Shown here piece by piece: positions 8,588-17,339 of a stretch of 51,184 bases of DNA. The stretch covers positions 115,619-166,802 of the forward strand of contig NZ_KB849236.1 in assembly GCF_000368045.1 (NCBI RefSeq), written 5' to 3'. The notes beneath the pieces are model-generated. The model saw only the letters and a list, made by a program, of their open reading frames with translations, did no database searches and had not been told where the DNA came from. The translations under genes were made by a program, and so were the position numbers. This stretch comes from Acinetobacter johnsonii CIP 64.6. Lineage in GTDB: Bacteria; Pseudomonadota; Gammaproteobacteria; Pseudomonadales; Moraxellaceae. The stretch's first letter is position 1, and each line of letters starts with the position of its first letter.

Positions 8588-9052
8588 ATGCGTGGCAATC
8601 CTGAAGTCGTAGACTACTTAAATATGTTGATCGGTGGAGAATTGGCTGCACGCGATCAATATCTCATTCATTCACGTATGTATGAAGATTGGGGTTTGAG
8701 CAAAATCTTTGAACGTATCGATCATGAAATGCAAGAAGAAGCACAGCATGCGGATGCGATCATTCGCCGGGTTTTGTTTTTGGAAGGCACACCGAATATG
8801 CAACGTGATGACGTTGAAATTGGTGAAGATGTCGTTTCATGCTTAAAAGCCGATTTAAAGCTTGAATATCATGTACGTGAAAAATTAGCGCAAGGCGTAA
8901 AATTGTGTGAAGAAAAGGGTGATTACATTACCCGTGACATGTTACGTCAGCAAATGTCAGATACCGAAGAAGATCATACTTATTGGTTAGAAAAACAATT
9001 ACGTTTAATTGAATTGATTGGTCTGCAAAACTATATTCAGTCTCAAATGTAA
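8588..9052 (+). CDS. bfr: Bacterioferritin-type ferritin subunit lacking the heme-ligand methionine
   Basis: A cytoplasmic 24-mer iron-storage subunit of 154 residues. The ATG at 8588 is set by a GGAG motif 8 bp upstream and by the canonical N-terminus MRGNPEVVDYLN; the upstream in-frame TTG is rejected. Ferroxidase ligands are visible: Glu18, Glu51, His54, Glu93 (Glu94 in E. coli Bfr) and the C-terminal E..H pair in SDTEEDH. The residue equal to E. coli Met52, which binds heme between subunits, is Ala52 (EEAQH instead of DEMKH). Such subunits resemble the non-heme partner in two-subunit bacterioferritins, so a second, heme-binding Bfr elsewhere is likely. It is convergent with the peroxiredoxin gene. 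Confidence 0.93.
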   Translation: MRGNPEVVDYLNMLIGGELAARDQYLIHSRMYEDWGLSKIFERIDHEMQEEAQHADAIIRRVLFLEGTPNMQRDDVEIGEDVVSCLKADLKLEYHVREKLAQGVKLCEEKGDYITRDMLRQQMSDTEEDHTYWLEKQLRLIELIGLQNYIQSQM

Positions 9053-9111
9053 GAGATGCCAGCTACCAGTTTTATGTAAAGGTGGCTTTTGCATTTACGT
9101 ACTGAGTAATC

Positions 9112-9147
9112 AAAAAGCCTTCGAATCAATGTCCGAAGGCTTTTTTG
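9112..9147. terminator. Bidirectional terminator between bfr and the peroxiredoxin gene
   Basis: AAGCCTTCG (9115-9123) and CGAAGGCTT (9134-9142) form a perfect 9-bp stem. It has a run of A on the left and T on the right, so it can stop transcription from both convergent genes. Confidence 0.85.
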
Positions 9148-9153
9148 TATGGG

Positions 9154-9723
9154 TTATTTTTTAGAGAACTTTTGAATATCTGCTAATACTTGTCCTGCAT
9201 GGGTTTGGGTATTCACACTGCTGTAGTGATAGACCACCGTACCTTGTGGGTCAATCAGAAAGGTTTCACGTTTCGCAATTTTCGCGATGCCCAAGTTCCG
9301 CACGATGCCGAGTTGATTTGCCAGTTGATGATTGTGATCAGCCAAAATAGGGAAATTCAGTCCCAACTTTTTCGAAAATTTTTGATGTGACTGTACATCG
9401 TCCAAACTCACGCCTAAGACCACCGCATTATTTTTGCTAAATTGTGGGTAGAGTGCTTTAAACTGATTGGCTTCTTGGGTGCAGCCCGGCGAGTCATCTT
9501 TCGGATAAAAATACAGAACGATCCATTTGCCTTGATATTGTTTGAGCTCATGCCATTTGGCATTTTGATCTTGTAACTTAAAACTCGGTGCGGGCTTGCC
9601 CACCCATTGTTTTTGGTCTGATGAAGCGCTTGAAAAAGCTGGTGCTGCATAAGTGGCATTACTGATGGCACAGAAACTACCTAGCGAAAGTAAGCTAATC
9701 GTTGCCACTTGCATTATTTTCAT
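9154..9723 (-). CDS. Exported peroxiredoxin, Bcp/AhpC-TSA type, single cysteine
   Basis: A thiol peroxidase that reduces hydrogen peroxide or organic hydroperoxides. Residues 1-27 form a signal peptide (ending TYAA), placing it in the periplasm, unusual for Bcp proteins. The thioredoxin-fold core has the peroxidatic Cys81 in DDSPGCTQEANQF, preceded by YFYPKD. The usual Bcp second cysteine five residues later is absent (Asn), and the mature protein contains no other cysteine, so it must work as a one-Cys enzyme that depends on an external thiol. It is 189 residues long and monocistronic. It may be confused with bcp in annotation; the export signal is the distinguishing point. Confidence 0.88.
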   Translation of the reverse strand: MKIMQVATISLLSLGSFCAISNATYAAPAFSSASSDQKQWVGKPAPSFKLQDQNAKWHELKQYQGKWIVLYFYPKDDSPGCTQEANQFKALYPQFSKNNAVVLGVSLDDVQSHQKFSKKLGLNFPILADHNHQLANQLGIVRNLGIAKIAKRETFLIDPQGTVVYHYSSVNTQTHAGQVLADIQKFSKK

Positions 9724-9904
9724 GGTGTAGGCTGTCCAGAAATGTATTTCATTGATCTTAGCAAATTTTAAGGCACTAAAGTGCTGAGATTCTGGTGTCT
9801 AAATCTGAATTATTTATTTAAATTTGCTGTTCATTCAAAGGGCTTGCTTTGCAACGGAGTCTGAGGTTTTATACTGTTTGAAATTTACAGTTTTAGAGTC
9901 TGCA

Positions 9905-10624
9905 TTGAATCAACGTATTTTACTCATCACGGGCTGGGGTGGTGGAGCCAAGTTACTGCAACCTTTAACTCATGCTTTGCAGCATAAAGGCCATATGGTT
10001 GAGCTGATCAATATTTTTAATGGATTGGATACACAGGCGTTGCAGCAACATGCTGAACAAGCCAAAGACTTTGATGTCATTATCGGTTGGTCTTTGGGGG
10101 GGCAACTGGCGACTTTATTGGTCGATGCTGTTGAACAGCAGTATCAACAGCAAAAAATATTAATCACTCTGGCTTCAAATCCGTGCTTTGTGGCGCATGA
10201 AAACTGGCCAACTGCGATGAGTCCAGCGACATTTCAAAGCTTTAAAAAATCCTTCGAAGAAGATGCGATTGCAACCTTAAAGAAATTTGGATTTATGGTA
10301 TGCCAAGGGACGGCAACCACCAAGCAAGATTTTTTGCAGTTGCAAAGTTTGCTTCAGCCTCAATCTTTAGATCTGTTAGAACAGGGACTCAATTGTTTAG
10401 AGCATTTAAATACGGTTGAGATCTTACAAAATTATACGGGGCATCAACTCCATCTGCTGGCTAAACAAGATTTTTTAGTTAGCTACAAAGTCTTGGATAA
10501 TTTAAAAGCTTTAGGTGCAAATTTTTTAGATACGATGCTTTTAAGTGGTTCACATGGACTTCCAGTTTTTCATGTCGATGAAGTAACTGACAAAATCTGC
10601 CAATATTTACAAAAAATGGATTAA
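9905..10624 (+). CDS. bioH: Alpha/beta hydrolase, BioH-like pimeloyl-ACP methyl ester esterase
   Basis: In biotin synthesis BioH removes the methyl group from pimeloyl-ACP methyl ester, ending the disguised fatty-acid cycle begun by BioC. The sequence has the oxyanion motif ITGWGGG near the N-terminus, nucleophile GWSLGG (Ser63), an aspartate in LLAKQDFLV and catalytic His217 in GSHGLP. The start is uncertain: no ATG lies near the conserved beginning. I use the TTG at 9905; TTG at 9878, with GAGG 11 bp upstream, and TTG at 9824 are alternatives. It sits about 105 bp before bioA. Function is inferred from fold plus neighbourhood; a general esterase is the alternative. Confidence 0.75.
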   Translation: MNQRILLITGWGGGAKLLQPLTHALQHKGHMVELINIFNGLDTQALQQHAEQAKDFDVIIGWSLGGQLATLLVDAVEQQYQQQKILITLASNPCFVAHENWPTAMSPATFQSFKKSFEEDAIATLKKFGFMVCQGTATTKQDFLQLQSLLQPQSLDLLEQGLNCLEHLNTVEILQNYTGHQLHLLAKQDFLVSYKVLDNLKALGANFLDTMLLSGSHGLPVFHVDEVTDKICQYLQKMD

Positions 10625-10729
10625 ACAATTCGCTGAGTGGCGAATATCGCAATTTCTTTTTGATGCGCGCAGGTTTAAGATCAGTCAAATTGAAATTTTG
10701 CTGTAACTGTAGTCGATATGGAGTTAAGG

Positions 10730-12049
10730 ATGACTAAGAGCAATGCCAAATTGGATGGTGAGTTGGATGACTTAGCATTTGATCGGGAACATATTTGGCA
10801 TCCTTATACTTCGATGACCAATCCGCTTCCTACCTTTAAAGTCAAAAAAGCCTTTGGTTCAACCATTGAGTTAGATGATGGTCGTCAGCTGATTGATGGA
10901 ATGTCTTCGTGGTGGTGCACCATACACGGCTATAACCATCCTGAATTGAATCAGGCCGTGACAGATCAGCTGCAAAACATGTCGCATATTATGTTTGGTG
11001 GTTTTAGCCATGATCCCGCCATTCAACTGGGCAAATTACTCTTGCAAATCACCCCGCCCAGTTTAGATAAAATTTTCTATGCAGACTCGGGTTCTGTTGC
11101 GGTTGAAGTAGCGTTAAAGATGGCAGTTCAATATTGGACTTCGCTTGGGAAACAAGACAAAACCAATTTTGTCACTCCGCGTTCGGGCTACCATGGTGAT
11201 ACATGGAATGCGATGTCGGTCTGTGACCCTGTCACAGGGATGCATCAAATTTTTGGCTCAAGTTTACCCAATCGTATTTTTGTTCCTGCACCGCAAGTTG
11301 CCTTTGATGCAGCGTGGGATCAGAAGGACATTCGGGAGCTTGAAACTACCTTAGCAACACAGCATGAAAGTATCGCCGCGCTGATTATTGAGCCGATTGT
11401 TCAGGGTGCAGGTGGGATGCGTTTTTATCATCCTGAGTACTTACGACAGGCCAAATTGCTCTGCGAAAAATACGGTGTTTTACTGATTTTTGATGAAATT
11501 GCGACGGGTTTTGGGCGTACAGGGAAACTCTTTGCTTGGGAGCATGCACAGGTCGAACCTGACATTATGTGTATGGGTAAAGGTTTGACAGGCGGCTATA
11601 TGACCTTGTCTGCAACCTTAACCACAAAGCATATTGCTGAAACCATCAGTCGAGGCGAAGCGGGCGTATTTATGCATGGTCCAACGTTTATGGCCAATCC
11701 CTTGGCGTGTGCGGTGGCGGCGAAAAGTACAGAACTCCTCATTTCACAAGATTGGCAAAGCAATATTCAACGCATCGAAACACAACTTCGTACCGCTTTG
11801 ACACCGTTGCAGTCACTTGAATATGTATATGAGGTTCGTGTATTGGGGGCCATCGGTGTGGTTGAGCTGACGTTTAATGTAGATATGAAGACCTTACAAC
11901 AGGAGTTTGTCCGCCGTGGTATTTGGGTGCGACCGTTTGGGAAGTTGGTTTATGTGATGCCCCCTTATGTGATTACCTCACAGGAACTGAATACCTTGCT
12001 TGAGCAATTGGTTGAAGTGGTGGTGCAGATGCAGGAGCCTGTTGTATGA
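10730..12049 (+). CDS. bioA: Adenosylmethionine-8-amino-7-oxononanoate aminotransferase
   Basis: A PLP enzyme that transfers the amino group of S-adenosylmethionine to 8-amino-7-oxononanoate (KAPA), giving 7,8-diaminopelargonate. It has 439 residues from the ATG at 10730, chosen over ATG 10718 because GGAG sits 6 bp before it. Motifs are HIWHPYTSM at the N-terminus, DGMSSWW for substrate binding, FDEIATGFGRTG, and the PLP lysine at residue 284 in MGKGLTGGY. It overlaps bioF by 4 bp (ATGA). It is the first clearly started gene of the bioA-F-C-D run. Confidence 0.96.
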   Translation: MTKSNAKLDGELDDLAFDREHIWHPYTSMTNPLPTFKVKKAFGSTIELDDGRQLIDGMSSWWCTIHGYNHPELNQAVTDQLQNMSHIMFGGFSHDPAIQLGKLLLQITPPSLDKIFYADSGSVAVEVALKMAVQYWTSLGKQDKTNFVTPRSGYHGDTWNAMSVCDPVTGMHQIFGSSLPNRIFVPAPQVAFDAAWDQKDIRELETTLATQHESIAALIIEPIVQGAGGMRFYHPEYLRQAKLLCEKYGVLLIFDEIATGFGRTGKLFAWEHAQVEPDIMCMGKGLTGGYMTLSATLTTKHIAETISRGEAGVFMHGPTFMANPLACAVAAKSTELLISQDWQSNIQRIETQLRTALTPLQSLEYVYEVRVLGAIGVVELTFNVDMKTLQQEFVRRGIWVRPFGKLVYVMPPYVITSQELNTLLEQLVEVVVQMQEPVV

Positions 12050-13203
12050 AGCATGTAGAGCATTTTGCAGCGCAGTTGGATTTGCTTAAACAGCAAGGCA
12101 ATTTGCGCCAGTTCACGTCCAATGTGCAGCAAGGGCGGATGATTCGAATTAATGATCATGAAATGTTGAATTTGGCATCGAATGACTATCTAGGATTGGC
12201 TGCAAATATTGAATTACGAGAACAGTTTTTCGATGAAACACCAAATGCACAGCGCTGGATGAGTTCAGCTTCTTCACGCTTATTGACGGGTAATTTTCCT
12301 GAATATGAACAGTTTGAGGCCAGTTTAAGTCAGGCTTTTCATGGTCGCGCTGCTTTGGTATTCAACAGCGGCTATCACATGAATATTGGTATTTTACCTG
12401 CGCTAGCGGACAGTAAAACTCTAATTCTGGCTGATAAATTAATCCATGCCAGCATGATTGATGGTATTCGTTTATCGACTGCGAAGTTGGTACGTTATCG
12501 CCATAATGACTTGGCGCATTTAACCCAACTTTTACACAAGTATCATGCCGATGATACTTTTGAGCGGATCATTGTGGTGACCGAGTCCATTTTTAGTATG
12601 GATGGTGATGAAACCGATTTGGCTGAATTGGTCCGCATCAAAAAACAGTTTGAAAAAGTCATGCTCTATGTCGATGAAGCACATGGCATCGGTGTGCGTG
12701 GTGAGCAAGGCTTGGGCTGTGCAGAGCAATATCAAGTGATTGATGAGATCGACTTTTTAGTTGGTGCTTTGGGTAAGGCCATGGCTTCAATCGGCGGCTA
12801 TCTGATTTGTCACCCTGTGATTCGAGACTATCTGATCAATACGATGCGCCCATTGATTTTTAGTACTGCACAACCGCCGATCTGCATGGCGTGGAGCAAC
12901 TTTATCTTGCAACAAGTCTTGCAGTTAAATAATGCACGTCAGCATTTACACAGTATCAGTCAGCGTCTACAGCAAGCAGTTCAAGCCAAAGGTTTTGATT
13001 GTCCATCAACGTCTCAAATTGTCCCTGTGATCATCGGGGATTCGAGCAAAACGGTAGAGAAGGCAAAAGCTTTGCAACAATCGGGTTTTTATATTATGCC
13101 TGTACGACCACCGACTGTGCCGCAGCATAGTTCTAGACTACGTATTTCCTTGACCGCTCAAGTTCGCCATACTGATTTAGATCAGTTGATTCAGTTGTTG
13201 TGA
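12046..13203 (+). CDS. bioF: 8-amino-7-oxononanoate synthase
   Basis: A PLP-dependent alpha-oxoamine synthase that condenses pimeloyl-ACP (or -CoA) with L-alanine to KAPA. It is 385 residues, the usual length. Motifs are LNLASNDYLGLA near the N-terminus, SSRLLTGN, VDEAHGIGVRG and the PLP lysine at residue 244 in VGALGKAMAS. The start codon overlaps the bioA stop, so the two genes are translationally coupled, and bioC follows after 7 bp. Confidence 0.96.
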   Translation: MKHVEHFAAQLDLLKQQGNLRQFTSNVQQGRMIRINDHEMLNLASNDYLGLAANIELREQFFDETPNAQRWMSSASSRLLTGNFPEYEQFEASLSQAFHGRAALVFNSGYHMNIGILPALADSKTLILADKLIHASMIDGIRLSTAKLVRYRHNDLAHLTQLLHKYHADDTFERIIVVTESIFSMDGDETDLAELVRIKKQFEKVMLYVDEAHGIGVRGEQGLGCAEQYQVIDEIDFLVGALGKAMASIGGYLICHPVIRDYLINTMRPLIFSTAQPPICMAWSNFILQQVLQLNNARQHLHSISQRLQQAVQAKGFDCPSTSQIVPVIIGDSSKTVEKAKALQQSGFYIMPVRPPTVPQHSSRLRISLTAQVRHTDLDQLIQLL

Positions 13204-13210
13204 GTGAGTC

Positions 13211-13990
13211 GTGAAGAATTTAGAGATTGATAAAGCACAAGTCGCATTGCGCTTTGCTCAGGCAGGAAAAAGCTACAGTGAGCATGCGGTTGTTCAAAAG
13301 CAAATTGCACGCCAGCTTTTTAATTTAATCCAAGGTTATGCCGTTAAAACGCAATTTGAGCGGGTGTTTGAAATTGGTTGTGGTTCAGGCAATTTAAGTC
13401 ATTTATTGCTGAAGGATTTCCAAATTCAGCACTATCTACTGAATGACTTATATGCCGAGGTGCAGCAGCACTTTCAGGGTTATTCAAATATAGATTGGTT
13501 ATTGGGCGATATTGAACAGCTCGTTTTTCCAGCTCATTTGGAACTGATTGTATCGACGTCTGCGTTGCAGTGGATGACAGATCTTGCTGCTGTTTTTCAG
13601 AAAGCGAATGACAGTCTGCTTCCACAAGGTCTATTTTGTTTTTCCACTTTTGGTGAGCGGAATTTACAAGAGATTAAGACCTTAACGGGGCAAGGTTTAG
13701 ATTATGTCAACCTCGATCAACTACGGGAAAAATTGCAAAACCAAGGATTTGAAGTTCTGCATTTGTCTGAACAGATTGAGTACTTAGACTTTGCGACACC
13801 GAAACAGGTACTGCAACATTTAAAAGCCACAGGTGTCACGGCAACTGCATCGAGCTTTCGTTGGACCAAGCACTCGCTTGAACGCTTTTATCAAGATTAT
13901 CGACAATTTTCACAACTCGATACCTCTGGGCAGATTTATTATCGCCTGAGTTATCACCCTATTTATTGTATTGCACGGAGAATGCCATGA
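13211..13990 (+). CDS. bioC: Malonyl-ACP O-methyltransferase
   Basis: A SAM-dependent methyltransferase that caps malonyl-ACP so that it can enter fatty-acid elongation for pimelate synthesis. It is 259 residues with a GTG start. The N-terminal AFAQAGKSY-like segment (ALRFAQAGKSYSEHAVVQ) is typical of BioC, and the SAM motif is VFEIGCGSGNLS near residue 56. It overlaps bioD by 4 bp. Having both BioC and a BioH-like hydrolase next to each other supports the E. coli-type pathway. Confidence 0.93.
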   Translation: MKNLEIDKAQVALRFAQAGKSYSEHAVVQKQIARQLFNLIQGYAVKTQFERVFEIGCGSGNLSHLLLKDFQIQHYLLNDLYAEVQQHFQGYSNIDWLLGDIEQLVFPAHLELIVSTSALQWMTDLAAVFQKANDSLLPQGLFCFSTFGERNLQEIKTLTGQGLDYVNLDQLREKLQNQGFEVLHLSEQIEYLDFATPKQVLQHLKATGVTATASSFRWTKHSLERFYQDYRQFSQLDTSGQIYYRLSYHPIYCIARRMP

Positions 13991-14631
13991 CTGGATCAGT
14001 TTACTTTATCAGTGGAATCGATACAGGCATTGGGAAAACCTATACCACGGGCTACTTAGCCAAGCTCTGGAATGAACAAGGCCAAAAAACCATTACCCAA
14101 AAGTTAGTGCAAACGGGTAATGTGGATGTTTCTGAAGACATTGAACAGCACCGTAAAATTATGGGTATGGGCTGGTTTCCTGAAGATGACAGTAAGCTGA
14201 CCATGCCTGAAATTTTTAGTTATCCTGCATCGCCACATTTAGCGACTAAAATTGATGGTCGTGAGATTGATTTTGCAAAAATCGAGCGTGCTACTCAGCA
14301 GCTGGCTGAAAAATATGAGGTGGTGTTGTTAGAAGGTGCGGGTGGTTTGATGGTGCCTTTAACCACAGTTCTGCTCAGCATTGACTATATTGCAGCCAAG
14401 CAACTGCCTGTAATTTTGGTGAGTTCGGGGCGTTTGGGCAGTATTAACCATACCATTTTAAGTTTAGAAGCACTGAAAAGTCGTGGTTTGGAGCTCTATG
14501 CTTTAGCCTATAACTTAAATGATGAGTCACAAGATGAACTCATTTCTAAAGATACCGCGACCTATTTAAAAGCTTATTTGGCGACACATTTTTCGCAAGC
14601 ATTGTGGATCGACATTCCCGTATTGAAGTAA
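13987..14631 (+). CDS. bioD: Dethiobiotin synthetase
   Basis: An ATP-dependent carboxylase closing the ureido ring of 7,8-diaminopelargonate to give dethiobiotin. It is 214 residues. The ATG at 13987 has GGAG 8 bp upstream and overlaps the bioC stop; an earlier in-frame start at 13966 lacks support. The P-loop is GIDTGIGKT near residue 9, and EGAGGLMVPL carries the conserved glycine-rich loop. It ends the biotin run, with a terminator shared with the convergent exbD gene. bioB, which makes biotin itself, is not in the window. Confidence 0.95.
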   Translation: MTGSVYFISGIDTGIGKTYTTGYLAKLWNEQGQKTITQKLVQTGNVDVSEDIEQHRKIMGMGWFPEDDSKLTMPEIFSYPASPHLATKIDGREIDFAKIERATQQLAEKYEVVLLEGAGGLMVPLTTVLLSIDYIAAKQLPVILVSSGRLGSINHTILSLEALKSRGLELYALAYNLNDESQDELISKDTATYLKAYLATHFSQALWIDIPVLK

Positions 14632-14655
14632 TTCGCAGAGTCCCTAAAAAAATAA

Positions 14656-14693
14656 AAAAACCGCTAACAGCAAAAGTTGTCAGCGGTTTTTTT
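14656..14693. terminator. Bidirectional terminator between bioD and exbD
   Basis: AACCGCT (14659-14665) and AGCGGTT (14682-14688), extended by ACA/TGT after one mismatch, form a stem flanked by A-run and T-run. It can serve both convergent operons. Confidence 0.8.
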
Positions 14694-14704
14694 GACGGTT
14701 TTAT

Positions 14705-15121
14705 TTACTGATTACTCACGACTCCAATTTTTTTTACATCAAGGCGTTGGGCTGCGGCCATGACCATCGCAATGTATTTATATTCCGTTGCGCGGTCAGC
14801 TTTGAGTTTAATTTGGTCTTGATCTGCTTTTTGAGCAACGGTTTGAAATAAGGCTTCGAGCGCTTGTTTGGACTCCACAGCTTGTTCATTCCAAAACATT
14901 TTGCCTTGAGCATCTAAGCGTAGTTCCACGATTTCAGGGGGTTTTTCCTGAACTGGTGGTGGTGTGCCATTCGGGAGGTTGATATTAATGGCGTTGTTTG
15001 GCAATGGAATCGTGATAATGAACATAATCAGTAATACCAACATGACATCAATCAAAGGCGTCATGTTGACATCAAGCATCACATCTTCATCATCTTGATT
15101 GGAACCAACATTCATACCCAT
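14705..15121 (-). CDS. exbD: ExbD-family energy-transducing protein (second copy)
   Basis: An inner-membrane protein that, with ExbB, turns proton flow into motion of TonB. It is 138 residues. The single membrane helix (about residues 20-42) contains the essential aspartate in NMTPLIDVMLVLLIMF, and the periplasmic domain follows. It has AAGGA before the ATG and lies 18 bp after the first exbD. It differs considerably from the other ExbD outside the helix, so the two may form mixed complexes or serve different partners. Confidence 0.93.
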   Translation of the reverse strand: MGMNVGSNQDDEDVMLDVNMTPLIDVMLVLLIMFIITIPLPNNAININLPNGTPPPVQEKPPEIVELRLDAQGKMFWNEQAVESKQALEALFQTVAQKADQDQIKLKADRATEYKYIAMVMAAAQRLDVKKIGVVSNQ

Positions 15122-15139
15122 AGCTGAATCCTTCTTTGA

Positions 15140-15565
15140 TTAAGGTGAAGAGGGCGGTGTGGTGACAAAGGCAATTTTGCCAATCCCCGCTTGCTGCGTG
15201 GTGGTAATGACTTGGTCAATCGCATCGTATGGCGTAAGTTGGTCACCACGAATGTGGACATCGGGCTGAGGTCTCTTTTGTGCCTCTGTTTGTAGTCGTG
15301 CCAGTAAGGTGGCTTTGTCGGCAATGTAACTTTCATTCCAGAAAATATCGCCATTTTTATTGACTGCAAGTTGAATATTTTCAGGTTTGGTTTCATAAGG
15401 CACATTCTTTTCTTCAGGCAAATTGACTGGCACGGTATGAATCGCAACAGGCACTGTAATGAGAAAAATAATCAGTAAAACCAACATAATATCAACCAGA
15501 GGGGTGGTATTAATGGTTCCGATTACATCATCATCGCTGTCATTTGAATTTACCATCATTCCCAT
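15140..15565 (-). CDS. exbD: ExbD-family energy-transducing protein (first copy)
   Basis: 141 residues with the conserved transmembrane motif NTTPLVDIMLVLLIIF, in which the aspartate carries protons, and a periplasmic C-terminal domain for TonB contact. It lies 18 bp after exbB. Two adjacent exbD genes with one exbB and one tonB also occur in Xanthomonas and other Acinetobacter loci, where the second ExbD is needed only for some substrates; that comparison is from family knowledge. Confidence 0.93.
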   Translation of the reverse strand: MGMMVNSNDSDDDVIGTINTTPLVDIMLVLLIIFLITVPVAIHTVPVNLPEEKNVPYETKPENIQLAVNKNGDIFWNESYIADKATLLARLQTEAQKRPQPDVHIRGDQLTPYDAIDQVITTTQQAGIGKIAFVTTPPSSP

Positions 15566-15583
15566 GGCTGATTCCTCATGTTC

Positions 15584-16465
15584 TTATTTCATGTCACGGT
15601 TAACAGGATTATTGGTACTGATTTCACCACTTAACAGCACAGCATGCAGGTCTGAACCAAAGGTACGAACTTCTTCCATTACGGCTTTATTTCGACGGGT
15701 TAACCAGTTGTAACCAAGCACTGCTGGAACAGCCACGGCTAAACCAATTGCAGTCATAATTAAGGCTTCACCCACAGGGCCTGCGACTTTATCAATAGAT
15801 GCTTGACCCGATACTCCAATCGCGGTTAACGCATGATAAATGCCCCAAACCGTACCGAATAAACCCACGAAAGGTGCGGTTGAACCTACAGTTGCTAGAA
15901 AAGCCAGCCCACCACTTAAATGGCTGTGAATTTTGTCAATAGCGCGTTGAATCGAGATAGTGACCCAAGTATTAAAGTCGATACGCTCTAATAATGTTCC
16001 ACCATGGTTTTTTGTCGACTTAATGCCTTTTTCAGCAATAAAGCGATACACACTAGCATCATCTAAACCTTCAGTTGCAGTATCAAGAGAGGTTGCTTCC
16101 CAAAAGTTTTTATCGGCATGTTGGCCTTGTTTACGGATTTTGCCTTGTTGTAAGCACTTGGTAATAATGATGTACCATGTCCCAATCGACATAATCACCA
16201 AAATAAACAACGTCACTTTAGACACCAGATCACCTTCTTTCCACATTGCTTCTAAGCCATAAGGGTTATGTACTTTTTCTGAAGCAGAAGGTGCTTTCTC
16301 AGCTAAGGGTGGGGGAACAGGTGTTGCTGCTTTCTCAGTCGTAGTGACTGGTGTAGTCAGTGCTGTAGTGGGCGCAGCGGTTTCCTCTGCGAAAACAGCT
16401 TGTAGAGGAAGTAATGTGCTCATTCCAAGTAGGCTTGCTGCGGTAAAGTTTTTTAATTTTTGCAT
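15584..16465 (-). CDS. exbB: ExbB-family proton channel protein
   Basis: A MotA/TolQ/ExbB-family inner-membrane protein forming the channel in which ExbD sits. It is 293 residues. An N-terminal signal peptide (to about residue 26, ..QAVFA) is followed by an Ala/Thr/Pro-rich linker, which makes this the long ExbB type. Three membrane segments lie near residues 80-105, 185-210 and 230-255, with the conserved GLFGTVWGI and TAIGLAVAVPAV stretches. It sits 34 bp after tonB. Confidence 0.93.
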   Translation of the reverse strand: MQKLKNFTAASLLGMSTLLPLQAVFAEETAAPTTALTTPVTTTEKAATPVPPPLAEKAPSASEKVHNPYGLEAMWKEGDLVSKVTLFILVIMSIGTWYIIITKCLQQGKIRKQGQHADKNFWEATSLDTATEGLDDASVYRFIAEKGIKSTKNHGGTLLERIDFNTWVTISIQRAIDKIHSHLSGGLAFLATVGSTAPFVGLFGTVWGIYHALTAIGVSGQASIDKVAGPVGEALIMTAIGLAVAVPAVLGYNWLTRRNKAVMEEVRTFGSDLHAVLLSGEISTNNPVNRDMK

Positions 16466-16499
16466 TGTGTAACTCCTAATGTCGGCTGATCTTTTTCAA

Positions 16500-17198
16500 T
16501 TATTCGAGAACAAATTCGTATGGGATGTCGAACCAAGCGCTTTGAGCTACGCCATCTTTCATTGCAGGTTTAAATGTGCACAAGCTATACGCTTTCGTTG
16601 CAGCACGGTCTAAAGTACGGTCACCTGTTGAACGCTTCACTTTGACTTCTTGCGCCTTACCATTGGTATCGACAAAGACCGAAATCAGTACGGTGCCAGA
16701 AATGCCACTCATCTCTGCTTCGCGTGGATAGCTTGGAGCTTTACAGCCAGCTTCACCTTCCGAGACTCCACGTGTAACACCTGTGGGTTTGGGTGCCGGT
16801 GATGGAGCAGCGGCAGTCGGTGTTGGGGTTGGAGATGGGCTTGGAGAAGGCGATGATGCAACTGGCGTCGGCGTGCTTATCGTCGGTTTAGTGACGGGTG
16901 TAGCAACTGTTTTTTGCACTGGGACTACTTTTTCTACAGGTTTAGGGTCAGGCTGCTGCGCTACTTTTTCCACCATTTTTGGTGGCTCTGGTGGAACTTC
17001 TTTAGGTGGTTCAGGCTCAGGCGGTTTGATATCTTGCAGAATGACCAATTCCACAGGTTCGGTTGAGGGTTTGACAATATCTTTTGCCAAGCCCGCCATT
17101 AGCACCAAGCCAACAAGAACATGTAAGAAAATCACAACGCCAATACCTGTGAGTTTTTTGGCGGAGTTTTTTTCTAAATCTTCAAATGTAGTGCCCAT
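16500..17198 (-). CDS. tonB: TonB energy-transduction protein
   Basis: It links the ExbB-ExbD motor to outer-membrane receptors. It is 232 residues. The N-terminal anchor is at about residues 17-38, followed by a proline-rich span (about 55-145, with KPV/EPP and Ser-Pro/Thr-Pro repeats) that crosses the periplasm. The C-terminal TonB domain (about 150-232) has the SYPREAEMSGISG-type motif. AGGAG stands 7 bp before the ATG. Its position directly after a TonB-dependent receptor suggests a dedicated pairing, although it could serve other receptors. Confidence 0.94.
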   Translation of the reverse strand: MGTTFEDLEKNSAKKLTGIGVVIFLHVLVGLVLMAGLAKDIVKPSTEPVELVILQDIKPPEPEPPKEVPPEPPKMVEKVAQQPDPKPVEKVVPVQKTVATPVTKPTISTPTPVASSPSPSPSPTPTPTAAAPSPAPKPTGVTRGVSEGEAGCKAPSYPREAEMSGISGTVLISVFVDTNGKAQEVKVKRSTGDRTLDRAATKAYSLCTFKPAMKDGVAQSAWFDIPYEFVLE

Positions 17199-17301
17199 AA
17201 TTACTCCTAAAATTTAAGCCAAATCTACTTTTTAAAAGCATTGGATTGCACTTGGGAAAATCCATATATATCTGGTTAAAGTTGAGCAGGTATAAACATC
17301 A

Positions 17302-17328
17302 CCACAGATTGAATACTTCAATCTGTGG
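17302..17328. terminator. Perfect 12-bp hairpin between the receptor gene and tonB
   Basis: CCACAGATTGAA (17302-17313) and TTCAATCTGTGG (17317-17328) pair with a 3-nt loop. No T-run follows on the minus strand, so this may be an attenuator or an RNA-processing/stabilising hairpin rather than a full terminator. Confidence 0.55.
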
Positions 17329-17339
17329 CTCAGATCCGC

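Noticed and set aside
10690..10729. BirA operator or promoter before bioA
   Set aside because: The -10 candidate is poor and no TGTAAACC/GGTTTACA-type dyad is present.
16783..17217. 144-residue plus-strand frame rich in Gly, Val and Ser
   Set aside because: It is the antisense of the proline-rich part of tonB; the composition is explained by the repeats on the other strand.
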